This document shows, one piece after another, positions 8,199-16,109 of a stretch of DNA of 64,000 bases. Below the pieces are notes generated by a model. It made no database searches. It saw nothing but the letters and a program-made list of their open reading frames with translations, and had not been told where the DNA came from. This DNA comes from Pseudonocardia broussonetiae. GTDB lineage: Bacteria; Actinomycetota; Actinomycetes; Mycobacteriales; Pseudonocardiaceae. The DNA is taken from positions 441,501-505,500 of the forward strand of contig NZ_CP053564.1 in NCBI RefSeq assembly GCF_013155125.1. The letters run 5' to 3'. The position numbers and the translations under genes are program-made. Each line of letters starts with the position of its first letter. Positions within the stretch are counted from its first letter, which is position 1.

Positions 8199-9689
8199 TC
8201 ACTGAATAAAACATAGATCAGACCCCTTCTTGATAAGCACGCCCTTCCCAATACCGTAGGCGCGAGGGGCGGCAAAATCACTCAGATCCATCAGAAGTTG
8301 ACCTCCCATGATGTCGTACAGTCGCCCGTTGAGATAGAGGGCATCTTGCACAAGAACGGGACGATCAACCGGACCAGAAGGAATATCGACCTGCCAGCGA
8401 ACCCGACCAGTCTCAGACTCTACTGCAGCCAACTTGGATTTCGACGCGCTATCTACTCCGTTCGAGCTCGCTATGTACAGCATTTTTCCGTCAAAGGCGG
8501 GAGGGGATGCCCAGATTTCACCAATCAATTTGCGCCAGCGGAGTTCACCACTGCTTACCTCGCACGCTGCAACCAAGCCGCCATCACACGGAAACACTAC
8601 AAGATCGCCGATAACTGTCGGCCCGAATACTGTGGTTGCGACGGCAGCGCGTCCTGTTGTCCAGAGTTGCTCCCCCGTTGCGAGGTCCAGCCGAACGCAG
8701 CCTAGGCTCAGGTGGGAAACGAAAACCGAGTCCCCGTCGCAGGCCGGTTCGGACACTGCCTTACTCGCCTCGTGCCGGTACTCCTGGTCATACTCCGAGA
8801 AGTATCTGTGCGATACAGCTCCACCCTTCCACTGCCAGACCCGTTTTCCGTCTTTTGTGTTGAGCAGAGAGATGTCACCATTCACCGTCCCAACCAAGAC
8901 CTGGTCAACACTAACTGAAACGGGGGAGTCCTCGCAGTTGGACTCCAGTGGCTTCTGCCAAAGAATATGGCCCAGCGGGGCCTTGACCGCGACGATCTCT
9001 CCGAAGCCGCCGGCCGAAACCGTCAGGAAGATTGTTTCGCCCGATACAGCTACGCCAGCTAGGGACACTTTTCCGTCGACGTACCCAAAATCGCTCGGGC
9101 CGAATCTCGATAGGACCTGCTTCTGGCGCGCGTCCAAGATCTCAACCTGAAAAGTTCTCCGGCTTGAACCGAAGGTGTAGTTCGTATAGATTGCGACGAG
9201 GCGATCCGCGCCCAACTCCCTCGCACCGGCAAGTTCTGAAGCGCCATCCGCCTCGCCTCTAGCGATCTGCCACTGCACACGAGGATTGTCATCCAAATCG
9301 GGTGCACGATCCAATTTTGGTCGTCGCGCGTCCTCCTGTCGCACGACGATCTTTTCGAGCGCAGTGATACTACCCAAAAGCATCGGACGGAGGTGATGCT
9401 CCTGCAAGTAACCCCTGACCACTAGATCAACGGCATCATGGTTCGACCCCCTCGCAAGTCGACCATCACGCACCAGATAATAATCTTCAGGACTATCGCG
9501 CGAGTCCGAATCTGGATGCTTGGTCCATAGTTTGTAGGCAGAATGCGATTTCCCTTTAAAAATGCCCCGCCGGAACTCGCGGATTGAAACGTAGCGCAAG
9601 CCCTTTAACGCTTCGCCATCTGATAGAACAAGTCTGGCGAGTTCATCGAACCGCCTCCAAAGGTCATCCAGTGATTGACCTGCATGCAT
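8199..9689 (-). CDS. PQQ-like beta-propeller protein without signal peptide (element cargo)
   Basis: A 496-residue protein. Residues ~180-490 contain propeller blades with the hydrophobic-Gly-W pattern: GHILWQKPLESN, GKRVWQWKGGAV, GEQLWTTGRAAV, GELRWRKLIGEI, GRVRWQVDIPSG, each followed by a strand such as GDLVVFPCDGG. The N-terminal ~170 residues (LDDLWRRFDELARLVLSDGEAL; YKLWTKHPDSDSRDSPEDYYLVRDG) are unrelated to anything I recognise. No signal peptide or membrane segment is visible, so it is probably cytoplasmic, unlike exported BamB or PQQ dehydrogenases. Codons are much more A/T-rich than the flanks. First gene inside attL, a typical cargo position; function unknown. Confidence 0.75.
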   Translation of the reverse strand: MHAGQSLDDLWRRFDELARLVLSDGEALKGLRYVSIREFRRGIFKGKSHSAYKLWTKHPDSDSRDSPEDYYLVRDGRLARGSNHDAVDLVVRGYLQEHHLRPMLLGSITALEKIVVRQEDARRPKLDRAPDLDDNPRVQWQIARGEADGASELAGARELGADRLVAIYTNYTFGSSRRTFQVEILDARQKQVLSRFGPSDFGYVDGKVSLAGVAVSGETIFLTVSAGGFGEIVAVKAPLGHILWQKPLESNCEDSPVSVSVDQVLVGTVNGDISLLNTKDGKRVWQWKGGAVSHRYFSEYDQEYRHEASKAVSEPACDGDSVFVSHLSLGCVRLDLATGEQLWTTGRAAVATTVFGPTVIGDLVVFPCDGGLVAACEVSSGELRWRKLIGEIWASPPAFDGKMLYIASSNGVDSASKSKLAAVESETGRVRWQVDIPSGPVDRPVLVQDALYLNGRLYDIMGGQLLMDLSDFAAPRAYGIGKGVLIKKGSDLCFIQ

Positions 9690-10023
9690 CTTTGCGCCAG
9701 CCCTTCTGGCGGCCAGTGCAACCGCCCACCAACGACCAATCGCTTAAGGCCATCCAAACGTTACCAGCACGACTGAACGAATCCAAGGACGAGATGAACC
9801 AAGAATACTGGAGCGTCTCCGCCGCTTGCCGAAATGAGCACCGACTCACGGAATCAAAGTTGCCGACCGGCTCGCTCGGTCAGCAACTCAAACTGGCGCC
9901 GGCAGAGAAGATCGACTGTCAACGTTTCCGCTAGGGGACGTCGGGGCAGGGGCTCATCGCCGGAGCATGCAATCGGCCCACGTCCTAGCCGCAGTGGTAC
10001 CGACCTTGCCCTAAATTGTCGCT
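9690..10023. other. Intergenic region between divergent cargo gene and HD gene
   Basis: About 334 bp without a convincing gene. Short frames here show neither family motifs nor typical codon bias. It must hold the promoters of the two divergent genes, but I cannot assign boxes with confidence. Confidence 0.4.
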
Positions 10024-10587
10024 ATGAGATCGACACGTTCGGCCGAGCAGGCGGCAGAGCAACACCTGGGCGCGACCATGCCGCGACGCTGGTGTCACGT
10101 GCGGTCCGTCGCCGCCGAGGCCAATCGAATCGCGCCAGCGTTCGGCGATGGCGAACTGCTGGTCACCGCGGCCGTCCTGCACGACATCGGCTATGCGCCC
10201 GACCTGGTCATGACGGAGTTCCATCCCCTCGATGGCGCCAGGTTCCTGCAGACGCAGGACGCGCCGGCCCGGCTCTGCGCTCTAGTCGCCCGCCACTCGT
10301 GTGCCATCAAGGAAGCGGAGTTGCGGGGCTGCCATGCCGACGTCGCCGAGTTCCCCGACGAGGAGACACCTCTCCGCGATGCCCTCTGGTACTGCGACAT
10401 GGTCACGGGCCCGGACGGCCAGCGGCTGACGGTCGACGACCGTCTGGCCGAGATCCGGAACCGCTACGGGTCGGAAAGCCTCGTCGGCCAGTTCCTCGAC
10501 ATCGCGCGCCCCGAGCTGATTGCCGCGGTCGACCGGACCATCGAGCGCTACACCGCGGCTGGGATCCCTCAGCCCAAGTACGGCTGA
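10024..10587 (+). CDS. HD domain protein (putative metal-dependent phosphohydrolase)
   Basis: A 187-residue protein with the HD signature: H in HVRSVAAEANRIA, then AAVLHDIGYAPDLV (the HD pair), a later histidine in FHPLDGARFLQ, and an aspartate in WYCDMVTGPDG. HD proteins hydrolyse phosphate esters of nucleotides or signalling molecules; the substrate is not evident. The 3' end overlaps the convergent NUDIX gene by 19 bp. Inside an integrative element next to NUDIX and XRE genes, it may act on a nucleotide signal (inference). Confidence 0.85.
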   Translation: MRSTRSAEQAAEQHLGATMPRRWCHVRSVAAEANRIAPAFGDGELLVTAAVLHDIGYAPDLVMTEFHPLDGARFLQTQDAPARLCALVARHSCAIKEAELRGCHADVAEFPDEETPLRDALWYCDMVTGPDGQRLTVDDRLAEIRNRYGSESLVGQFLDIARPELIAAVDRTIERYTAAGIPQPKYG

Positions 10588-11039
10588 GGGTCTCCACGAA
10601 GTCCGTCCTCGATTCGGACCCGCATTCGCGGGTGCATGGCGAGCCCTTCGATCGCCGCCGGCTCCAACCAGTGCACCTGGGTCGACTCGTCGCTGGTCGT
10701 CGCTGACCCACCCACCTGCCGCGCCCGGAAGCAGATCGAGAACTCCTGGCGTACCTCGCCGTCGTCGTAGGCGATGACGTGACCCGGGTACGAGTAGATG
10801 CCGACCAGCCCGGTGATCTCGATGCCGATCCCGGTCTCCTCCAGGGTTTCGCGCACTGCGGCAGCCGGGGTCGACTCCCCCACCTCCTGGCCGCCGCCGG
10901 GCAAGGCCCACTGGCCGTTATCGGCGCGCTCGATCAGCAGCACGCGGCCGGCGTCGTCCTGGACGAATGCGGTCACCCCGACGACGAGGCTGTTCGGCCG
11001 GGGCGCGGACGGGTCGTCGAGGTAGTCGGTCTTCGGCAC
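10569..11039 (-). CDS. NUDIX hydrolase (Pif-like position)
   Basis: A 156-residue NUDIX protein with a complete box, GGGQEVGESTPAAAV followed by RETLEETGI (G-x5-E-x7-REUxEExGU). The N-terminus VVGVTAFVQDDAGRVLLIERADNGQWALPGG fits the fold. NUDIX enzymes cleave nucleoside diphosphates linked to another moiety. In the Streptomyces element pSAM2 the immunity factor Pif contains a NUDIX motif (established knowledge), and this gene sits in a comparable control block, directly downstream of the XRE regulator in the same orientation (9-bp gap). A role in element control or immunity is an inference. Confidence 0.88.
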   Translation of the reverse strand: MPKTDYLDDPSAPRPNSLVVGVTAFVQDDAGRVLLIERADNGQWALPGGGQEVGESTPAAAVRETLEETGIGIEITGLVGIYSYPGHVIAYDDGEVRQEFSICFRARQVGGSATTSDESTQVHWLEPAAIEGLAMHPRMRVRIEDGLRGDPQPYLG

Positions 11040-11048
11040 GCCGCCTTG

Positions 11049-11795
11049 CTACCACTTCGGAGGCTTGGCCGTCTCCCAGACGCGGTCGAAGCTCTGCGCG
11101 TAGGTCCCGAAGAGGTCGCCAGCCGACAGCCGGCGCAGGTGCAGCGCCGGGGCGTGCGGTGCCGTGATCCCGAGGACGTGCGGGTTGACGATCATCTCGT
11201 CGTCGTAGCGGTAGATCGAGTTGTAGAGCGTCGTCGAGTGGCACCGGATCTCGACGCCGGGCTCACCGTCGAGCGGCCGGACCAGCGCGAGCGCGTTGCG
11301 GATCTTCGCCGAGATCGCAGACTTGCCGATTCCCTCGTCCGTGCTCCGTCGGATGACCTCGCGGCTGGTGGGCTCCCCGTAGAGCAGGCGCACGCGCGCG
11401 CCGGCCGCGGCCTTCGCGCGGACCGCGGGAACGAACGCCGGGTCCTCCATCAAGAACATGCCGACGTAGACGAGCACGTCGACCCGCGCCGTTGCCGAGC
11501 TGAGCAGCCGGCTCCACAGCTCGTGCGGGATGTCGTTCCGGTGCGGGTAGATGCGGACGACCTCGGACTCGTCAGCTGCTGCCGCCCGGTCCGGACTGAA
11601 CGCGTCGGGCCACAGGTAGCGCTCGGTCTCGCGGAGCATCGCCGCAAGCTTGCCGCGGTACTTCGGGTACGGAGAGCGGCCCTGGGTGATCCACCGTTCG
11701 ACCGTCTTGGCGTCGACCTTCAACTCCTCGGCGACGTTGTCGGCGCTCATACCAGCGCGTTGCAGCGCGTCGCGCAGGCGTTCATTTACTGGCAC
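11049..11795 (-). CDS. XRE-type regulator with PLD-like (DUF5919-like) C-terminal domain
   Basis: A 248-residue protein. Residues ~5-60 are a Cro/C1-type helix-turn-helix: LRDALQRAGMSADNVAEELKV, DAKTVERWITQGR. The remainder (IPHELWSRLLSSATARVDVLVYVGMFLMED; GARVRLLYGEPTSREV; IRCHSTTLYNSIYRYDDEMIVNPH) resembles the phospholipase-D-like sensor domain in actinobacterial element regulators. The H-x-T-x-L-Y-N region is PLD-like, but a full HKD pair is not seen, so catalysis is doubtful. It is divergent from the excisionase-like gene across 11796-11950 and leads the NUDIX gene, so it probably controls both promoters. Confidence 0.82.
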   Translation of the reverse strand: MPVNERLRDALQRAGMSADNVAEELKVDAKTVERWITQGRSPYPKYRGKLAAMLRETERYLWPDAFSPDRAAAADESEVVRIYPHRNDIPHELWSRLLSSATARVDVLVYVGMFLMEDPAFVPAVRAKAAAGARVRLLYGEPTSREVIRRSTDEGIGKSAISAKIRNALALVRPLDGEPGVEIRCHSTTLYNSIYRYDDEMIVNPHVLGITAPHAPALHLRRLSAGDLFGTYAQSFDRVWETAKPPKW

Positions 11796-11950
11796 GACTG
11801 CCTCCCGTGGACGTATAGGGACGACTTATCGTAGCAAGGACGTCTGTAGAAGTCCTGATGTGCGGTGTGGAAATCCCAGCGATCTGTTGAGAGTAGGGAG
11901 CCGACGGACCCGGGTTGGCCGAGTCCGCGGACTCGACAGGGGTCGGGCAG
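11796..11950. promoter_or_regulatory. Divergent control region between XRE regulator and transfer/excision operon
   Basis: This divergent spacer should carry both promoters. I see imperfect symmetrical GGAC/GTCC elements: GGACGTATAGGGACGAC near 11809-11825, and AGGAC (11837-11841) facing GTCCT (11852-11856). These are candidate operators for the XRE protein. AGGGG at 11938-11942 is a ribosome site that favours the ATG at 11951 for the downstream gene. Confidence 0.35.
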
Positions 11951-12235
11951 ATGCAACCGAACGAAACCGAGAAGCCGAGGTGGATGCCCACCCGGGCCGG
12001 GCGTGACGCACGAGCAGTGAGCACCGCACCGCGGTTCTACAGCGTGGCGCAGGTGGCCCGAATCTTCGGCATGTCGTCGATGACGGTCTACCGCGCGATC
12101 GCGGACGGGCAGTTCCCTGCGCTGAAGGTGCGGGGTCGCCTGATCGTCCCGGCGAAGGTCGTCGACGAGATGACCGAGGCCGCGATGGCCGAGGGCGTCG
12201 TCATCGACGCCGCCAGCTGGGTGGTGGAGCGATGA
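11951..12235 (+). CDS. Excisionase-like helix-turn-helix protein (MerR/BldC-type HTH)
   Basis: A 94-residue DNA-binding protein. The HTH is FYSVAQVARIFGMSSMTVYRAIADGQFPALKVRGRLIVPAKVV, the compact Xis/BldC/HTH_17 pattern. I choose the ATG at 11951, which has AGGGG 8 bp upstream; an in-frame TTG at 11915 would add 12 residues. First gene of a plus-strand operon with 4-nt overlaps up to the relaxase, and divergent from the XRE repressor, as expected for an excisionase or an operon activator. Confidence 0.8.
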   Translation: MQPNETEKPRWMPTRAGRDARAVSTAPRFYSVAQVARIFGMSSMTVYRAIADGQFPALKVRGRLIVPAKVVDEMTEAAMAEGVVIDAASWVVER

Positions 12236-12552
12236 GCAGCGTCCTGATGCACCTCGACGAGGCGCTGGAGCGGGTCATCCGACTGCGGGAGCGCCTTCTG
12301 GCCGACCCGTTCGCCGAGGCACGGGCGGAGCGCCTGGCGCTGCTGTTCGAGTCCGAGGCGCGGGCGTGGTCGCAGCTGTTCGAGCTCACCCGGCTGCGGC
12401 CGGTGTGGCGGGCGGCGCTGGCCGCCGAGCTGCTGGCGCGGCAGCAGGCCGCGCGGTGGCGCGAGCGCGCCGCCGTCGAGCGGGCGATTCGCGTGCACCC
12501 GCCAGAGGACGTGAGCGCCGTCCGGTCGCTCGCACACATCGGGCAGGGGTGA
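12232..12552 (+). CDS. Hypothetical protein, helical
   Basis: A 106-residue, Ala/Arg/Glu-rich, mainly helical protein (LMHLDEALERVIRLRERLLADPFAEARAERL is one continuous amphipathic stretch, cited in part). No recognised domain or membrane segment. The ATG overlaps the stop of the excisionase-like gene (ATGA), so it is translationally coupled to it. Probably an element-specific accessory protein; function unknown. Confidence 0.65.
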   Translation: MSSVLMHLDEALERVIRLRERLLADPFAEARAERLALLFESEARAWSQLFELTRLRPVWRAALAAELLARQQAARWRERAAVERAIRVHPPEDVSAVRSLAHIGQG

Positions 12553-12559
12553 CGGGGCC

Positions 12560-12793
12560 ATGGAGAACGTCGGAGCACTCATCTTCTTCGCGGTGCTGGC
12601 CGCGTTCATCTGCGCGAAGGCGCGGGTTCCGGCCGGGGCGGTCGTGTTCGCCCTGATCGCGCTCGTGCTGTTCGTGGGCACGCCGGTCGGCGAGGGCCTG
12701 CCCGGCGCGGTCGCGACGTTCGTGGGTGTCGTCGACGACGCCGCGACGCCGGCCCTGACCAACGCTCCCGCCGAGACGGGAGCGGTCGGGTGA
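12560..12793 (+). CDS. Small membrane protein
   Basis: A 77-residue protein. One or two hydrophobic segments are visible, VGALIFFAVLAAFI and AVVFALIALVLFVG, with a short hydrophilic tail rich in Ala/Thr. No family recognised. It lies in the transfer operon, and its stop overlaps the GTG of the whiB-like gene. Small membrane proteins are common in actinobacterial spread (spd) clusters; that link is contextual only. Confidence 0.6.
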   Translation: MENVGALIFFAVLAAFICAKARVPAGAVVFALIALVLFVGTPVGEGLPGAVATFVGVVDDAATPALTNAPAETGAVG

Positions 12794-13194
12794 CCGCGCG
12801 GGAGTGGCGGTCACGGGCCGCGTGCCGAGACGTCGACCCGGAGCTGTTCTTCCCCGTCGCCGACTCGGGACCGCTCGTGGAGCGCCAGGTGCAGGAGGCC
12901 AAGGCGGTATGCGCCGGCTGCCCGGTCCGCGCGGAGTGCCTGGCGTTCGCGCTCGGCGCACTGGCCGACGGGATCGCCGGTGGCTTGACCCCGGCCGAAC
13001 GCCGTCGACACAGCCGGCGCCTGGCCGCGGGTGGCCGCCCCAGGGTCGTTCGTGGGTCGGCGGACGCAGGCCGCGCCGCCATCCGGGCCGGTGGCCGCGT
13101 CGTCGAGGTGGCTGCGGCCTTCGGGGTGACGGTGCGGACGGCGGAGCGGTGGGCGCAGGACGTCCGCGCCGCCAGGCAGCGGGGTGCGGCGTGA
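12790..13194 (+). CDS. WhiB family transcriptional regulator
   Basis: A 134-residue WhiB-like protein. The four cluster cysteines are in AACRDVDPELFF and VCAGCPVRAECLAFAL, and the downstream turn is GIAGGLTPAERRRHSR (the usual G[VI]WGG position, here GIAGG without the tryptophan). WhiB proteins bind an oxygen- and NO-sensitive [4Fe-4S] cluster and act with sigma factors. The C-terminal extension (AGGRVVEVAAAFGVTVRTAERWAQDV) looks like an added helix-turn-helix, unusual for the family. GTG start overlaps the previous stop; in the transfer operon it may tie transfer to redox state (inference). Confidence 0.9.
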   Translation: MTAREWRSRAACRDVDPELFFPVADSGPLVERQVQEAKAVCAGCPVRAECLAFALGALADGIAGGLTPAERRRHSRRLAAGGRPRVVRGSADAGRAAIRAGGRVVEVAAAFGVTVRTAERWAQDVRAARQRGAA

Positions 13195-13538
13195 ACGCGG
13201 CCGAGCATGCCGACCTGGGCGCCACGTCGTGGGTCGAGGCGGTGCGGGCCCAGCTCGACGCCGCGCCGGACCACGCCGACTTCTACGCGCTGGCCGGGGA
13301 GATGGCGGCGACGCTGTCGGCCCTGCAGGACGGCGTGAACGTGCTGCGCCGCCAGGTGGCCCACTACGGCGAGGGCCGCGACGTCTACGACGACACCCGG
13401 ACCGTGGACCCGCACACGCGGTTGGCCGAGGCCGCCGAGCTGCTGGCGCTGCTGCGCGACGACCTCACCCCCGCCCTGCGGAGGACGCACGCGTTTTGGG
13501 CGTCGATCTCGCACATCGGCGTCGAGGTGCCCTCGTGA
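13191..13538 (+). CDS. Hypothetical protein of the transfer operon
   Basis: A 115-residue protein with a GTG start overlapping the whiB stop (GTGA) and a stop overlapping the next GTG. Sequence is helical and acidic (HADFYALAGEMAATLSALQ, then GVNVLRRQVAHYGEGRDVYDD). Proteins like this recur upstream of DUF2637 genes in actinobacterial elements, but I cannot name a family. No membrane segment. Confidence 0.65.
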   Translation: MNAAEHADLGATSWVEAVRAQLDAAPDHADFYALAGEMAATLSALQDGVNVLRRQVAHYGEGRDVYDDTRTVDPHTRLAEAAELLALLRDDLTPALRRTHAFWASISHIGVEVPS

Positions 13539-14107
13539 GGGCCCGGGCCGTGCTCTACGGACTGCTCGCGGTGGTGGCGAGCGCCGCAGCGGTGCTGTCG
13601 TTCGCTGCACTGCGCGACCTGGCCCTGCTGTGCGGCTTCGCCCCGGCGCTGGCCTGGCTGCTGCCGGTGGTCGTCGACGCGGGCGCCGCGGCCGGATCGC
13701 TGGTCTGGCTGGGCGGTCCGGCCGCCGACGCCGCACGGCGGTTCGCCCGCACTCTCGCGCTGACGCTGCTCGCGCTGTCGGTCGCGGCCAACGCGCTCGG
13801 GCACGGCTTGGCCGCCTACACCGTCGCGCCCGCGTGGTGGGTGGTCGTCGCGGTCTCCTCCGTCGCGCCGGCCGTCCTCGGGGCGGTCGTGCACCTGGCC
13901 GTCCTCGTGGGCCGACCGGCCGACACCCCGCCTGAGTCCCGACAGGAACAACCGCACGACTTGGCCGGCGACCTCATCGCGGCTGGGGCAGGACGGCGCC
14001 GGCTCTCCCGGGAGTTGGGCGTCACCGAGCACGAAGCGCGGCAGCTGCTGCAACGCACCCGTGCCACCACCAACGGGCACGTCCTCGACTCAGGAGATCC
14101 AGAATGA
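13535..14107 (+). CDS. DUF2637-like membrane protein (spread/transfer associated)
   Basis: A 190-residue protein with four predicted membrane helices (AVLYGLLAVVASAAAVLSFA; FAPALAWLLPVVVDAGAAAG; ARTLALTLLALSVAANALGH; WVVVAVSSVAPAVLGAVVHL) and a C-terminal helix-turn-helix-like segment (RRRLSRELGVTEHEARQLLQ). This arrangement is that of DUF2637 proteins found with actinobacterial transfer genes. GTG start overlaps the upstream stop; its own stop overlaps the ATPase start. Confidence 0.8.
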   Translation: MRARAVLYGLLAVVASAAAVLSFAALRDLALLCGFAPALAWLLPVVVDAGAAAGSLVWLGGPAADAARRFARTLALTLLALSVAANALGHGLAAYTVAPAWWVVVAVSSVAPAVLGAVVHLAVLVGRPADTPPESRQEQPHDLAGDLIAAGAGRRRLSRELGVTEHEARQLLQRTRATTNGHVLDSGDPE

Positions 14108-15873
14108 ACGGCTCGACGCTCGTGATCCTGCTGGCCCTGCTCGCCGGGTCGGCCCTGGCCTGGCGGCGCGGTGCGCGCGCCCTGGCGACCGCACTGGTCC
14201 TCGTGGCAGCGCTCCCAGCCGTCACTCTGCTCAAGCAGACGCCGATCTGGGCGGTCGTCGCCGTCGGCGTCGTCCTGGTGGGCGTGCTGTGGCACCGGCA
14301 CGCCCGCACCGCCGCCACGATCACCCGCTGGAGCGCCATGTCCCGGCGCAAGGCGGGCGTCGCCTCGACGATGGACATCGCCCGGGTGGCGAGCGCGCCG
14401 GCCATGCGCCGCAAGGCAGCCAGCGTCCGCCCATCCCTCGCGCAGACGACCCGGCTCGCGCGGTGGCTCCAGCTCGTTCGGCTCCCGGCCGTCGAGGTGG
14501 CGGTGCGGCTGTGCCGCGTCGGTGCGCAGTCGGTGTGGGCGTCGGTCGAGGACTTCATCGTCGTGTTCGGCGGGCCGCGGACGGGCAAGACCCAGTGGCT
14601 CGCCGGGCGGATCATCGACGCCTCCGGAGCGCTGCTGGTCACCAGCACCCGGACCGACCTGCTCGACATCACCGCATTGCTGCGCGCCCGCAAGGGCCCG
14701 GTCTACGTGTTCAACGCCGTTGGGCTGGCTGGCCTGCCGTCCACGATCACGTTCGACCCGCTCACCGGGTGCACCGATCCCACGACCGCGGCGGAGCGGG
14801 CGGCCGACATGCTCGGCGCCTCCCGCGGCGGGAGCGGCGACCGGGAGTTCTGGGACGCCCAGGGCCGGCGGGTGTTGGCCGCGCTGATGCACGCTGCCGC
14901 GCTGGGCGGGCTGCACATGCGCGACGTGCTGGGCTGGGTCGCCGACCCGGACAGCGCCGGACGGGTGGAGTCGCTGCTGCGCCGCTCGCCCGAGGACGCG
15001 TTCGTGCAGGAGGCCCGGCAGTTCATCTCGACCAACGACCGCACCCGCAGCTCGATCACCTCCACGATCATGCCCGCGCTCGGTTGGCTGACCAGCTCCG
15101 CCGCCGCAGCCGCCGCCGAGGGCTCGACGCCGTTCGACGTCGCCGAGCTGCTGGCCTCCCGCGCGACGGTGTACCTGCTGGGTGCCGAGGAGACCCAGGC
15201 CGCGCCGCTGGTGTGCGCACTGACCGGGCACGTCGCCCGCGAGGCCCGCCGGATCGCTGCCGGCTGCCCGGGTGGGCGGCTCGACCCGCCGCTGACCCTC
15301 GCGCTCGACGAGGCCGCGCTGATCTCGCCGGTCCCGCTCCAATCGTGGAGCGCCGACATGGGCGGGCGCGGGGTGACGATCATCAGCGCGTTCCAGTCCC
15401 GGGCGCAGCTACTCGCCCGCTACGGCCAGCACGACGCCGCGACGACCCTCAACAACGCCGGGTCGGTCATGGTGTTCGGCGGCACCCGTGACCGGGACGA
15501 CCTCAACTTCTGGGCCACGCTCGGCGGAGAGCGCGACGAGCCGATCACGACCACCGACCTGCACGGGCGGGTCGCCTCCCGCACCGTGCGCAAGGTCCCG
15601 GTCGTGGCACCCGCGCAGATCGCGAACCTGCCCGCCGGGCGCGTGGTGACCTTCCGCCGCGGGATGCCCCCGGTCGTCGGGACCGTCGACATGGCGTGGC
15701 GACGCCGCGACGTCCGCGCACTGTCCCGTCCAGGCGGGCGGTGGGAGCGGTCGCGCCGCGCGTGGGCGTGGCTCACCCGCCCGCCCCTCTCCCCCGCCCA
15801 CCAGGTGGCGCCGGTCGCCCGGGACCTCCCGCCGTGGGCCACCGCCCGACCCGATGACGGCTGGTGCAACTGA
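14104..15873 (+). CDS. VirD4/TraG-like type IV coupling ATPase
   Basis: A 589-residue protein. Two N-terminal membrane helices (residues ~3-20 and ~30-60) are followed by a RecA-like ATPase: Walker A FGGPRTGKTQWLAGR near residue 156 and Walker B LTLALDEAALISP near residue 400, then a motif like VTIISAFQSRAQL. The order and length match TraM-recognition/VirD4-type coupling proteins that hand the relaxase-DNA complex to a secretion channel. The element has a MobF relaxase but no visible channel genes, so it may recruit a partner's apparatus (inference). ATG overlaps the DUF2637 stop. Confidence 0.87.
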   Translation: MNGSTLVILLALLAGSALAWRRGARALATALVLVAALPAVTLLKQTPIWAVVAVGVVLVGVLWHRHARTAATITRWSAMSRRKAGVASTMDIARVASAPAMRRKAASVRPSLAQTTRLARWLQLVRLPAVEVAVRLCRVGAQSVWASVEDFIVVFGGPRTGKTQWLAGRIIDASGALLVTSTRTDLLDITALLRARKGPVYVFNAVGLAGLPSTITFDPLTGCTDPTTAAERAADMLGASRGGSGDREFWDAQGRRVLAALMHAAALGGLHMRDVLGWVADPDSAGRVESLLRRSPEDAFVQEARQFISTNDRTRSSITSTIMPALGWLTSSAAAAAAEGSTPFDVAELLASRATVYLLGAEETQAAPLVCALTGHVAREARRIAAGCPGGRLDPPLTLALDEAALISPVPLQSWSADMGGRGVTIISAFQSRAQLLARYGQHDAATTLNNAGSVMVFGGTRDRDDLNFWATLGGERDEPITTTDLHGRVASRTVRKVPVVAPAQIANLPAGRVVTFRRGMPPVVGTVDMAWRRRDVRALSRPGGRWERSRRAWAWLTRPPLSPAHQVAPVARDLPPWATARPDDGWCN

Positions 15874-16109
15874 TGACTGACAAGCCGACCGTGCGCGAGA
15901 TCGCCGCGCTCACCGCCCGCCTTCGCGACCTGACCCGCCCCGGTGCTGTCGCCGACGATGCCGCCCGGGCCGAGTTCCTGGCCGACAAGGAGGCGCTGCT
16001 GGCCCGCATCGCCACCAACGAGGAGGAGCAGGAACGCGCCGAGCAGCTCGCGATCTGGCACATCGACGACACCACCACCGAGACCGGCGACTACCGGGAG
16101 CCGACATGA
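15873..16109 (+). CDS. Small acidic coiled-coil protein
   Basis: A 78-residue protein, MTDKPTVREIAALTARLRDL..., charged and helical throughout (FLADKEALLARIATNEEEQERAEQL). I choose the ATG at 15873 because it overlaps the upstream stop by one base; an in-frame GTG at 15864 would add three residues. No family recognised. Lies between coupling ATPase and DUF4913-like gene, coupled to both. Confidence 0.65.
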   Translation: MTDKPTVREIAALTARLRDLTRPGAVADDAARAEFLADKEALLARIATNEEEQERAEQLAIWHIDDTTTETGDYREPT

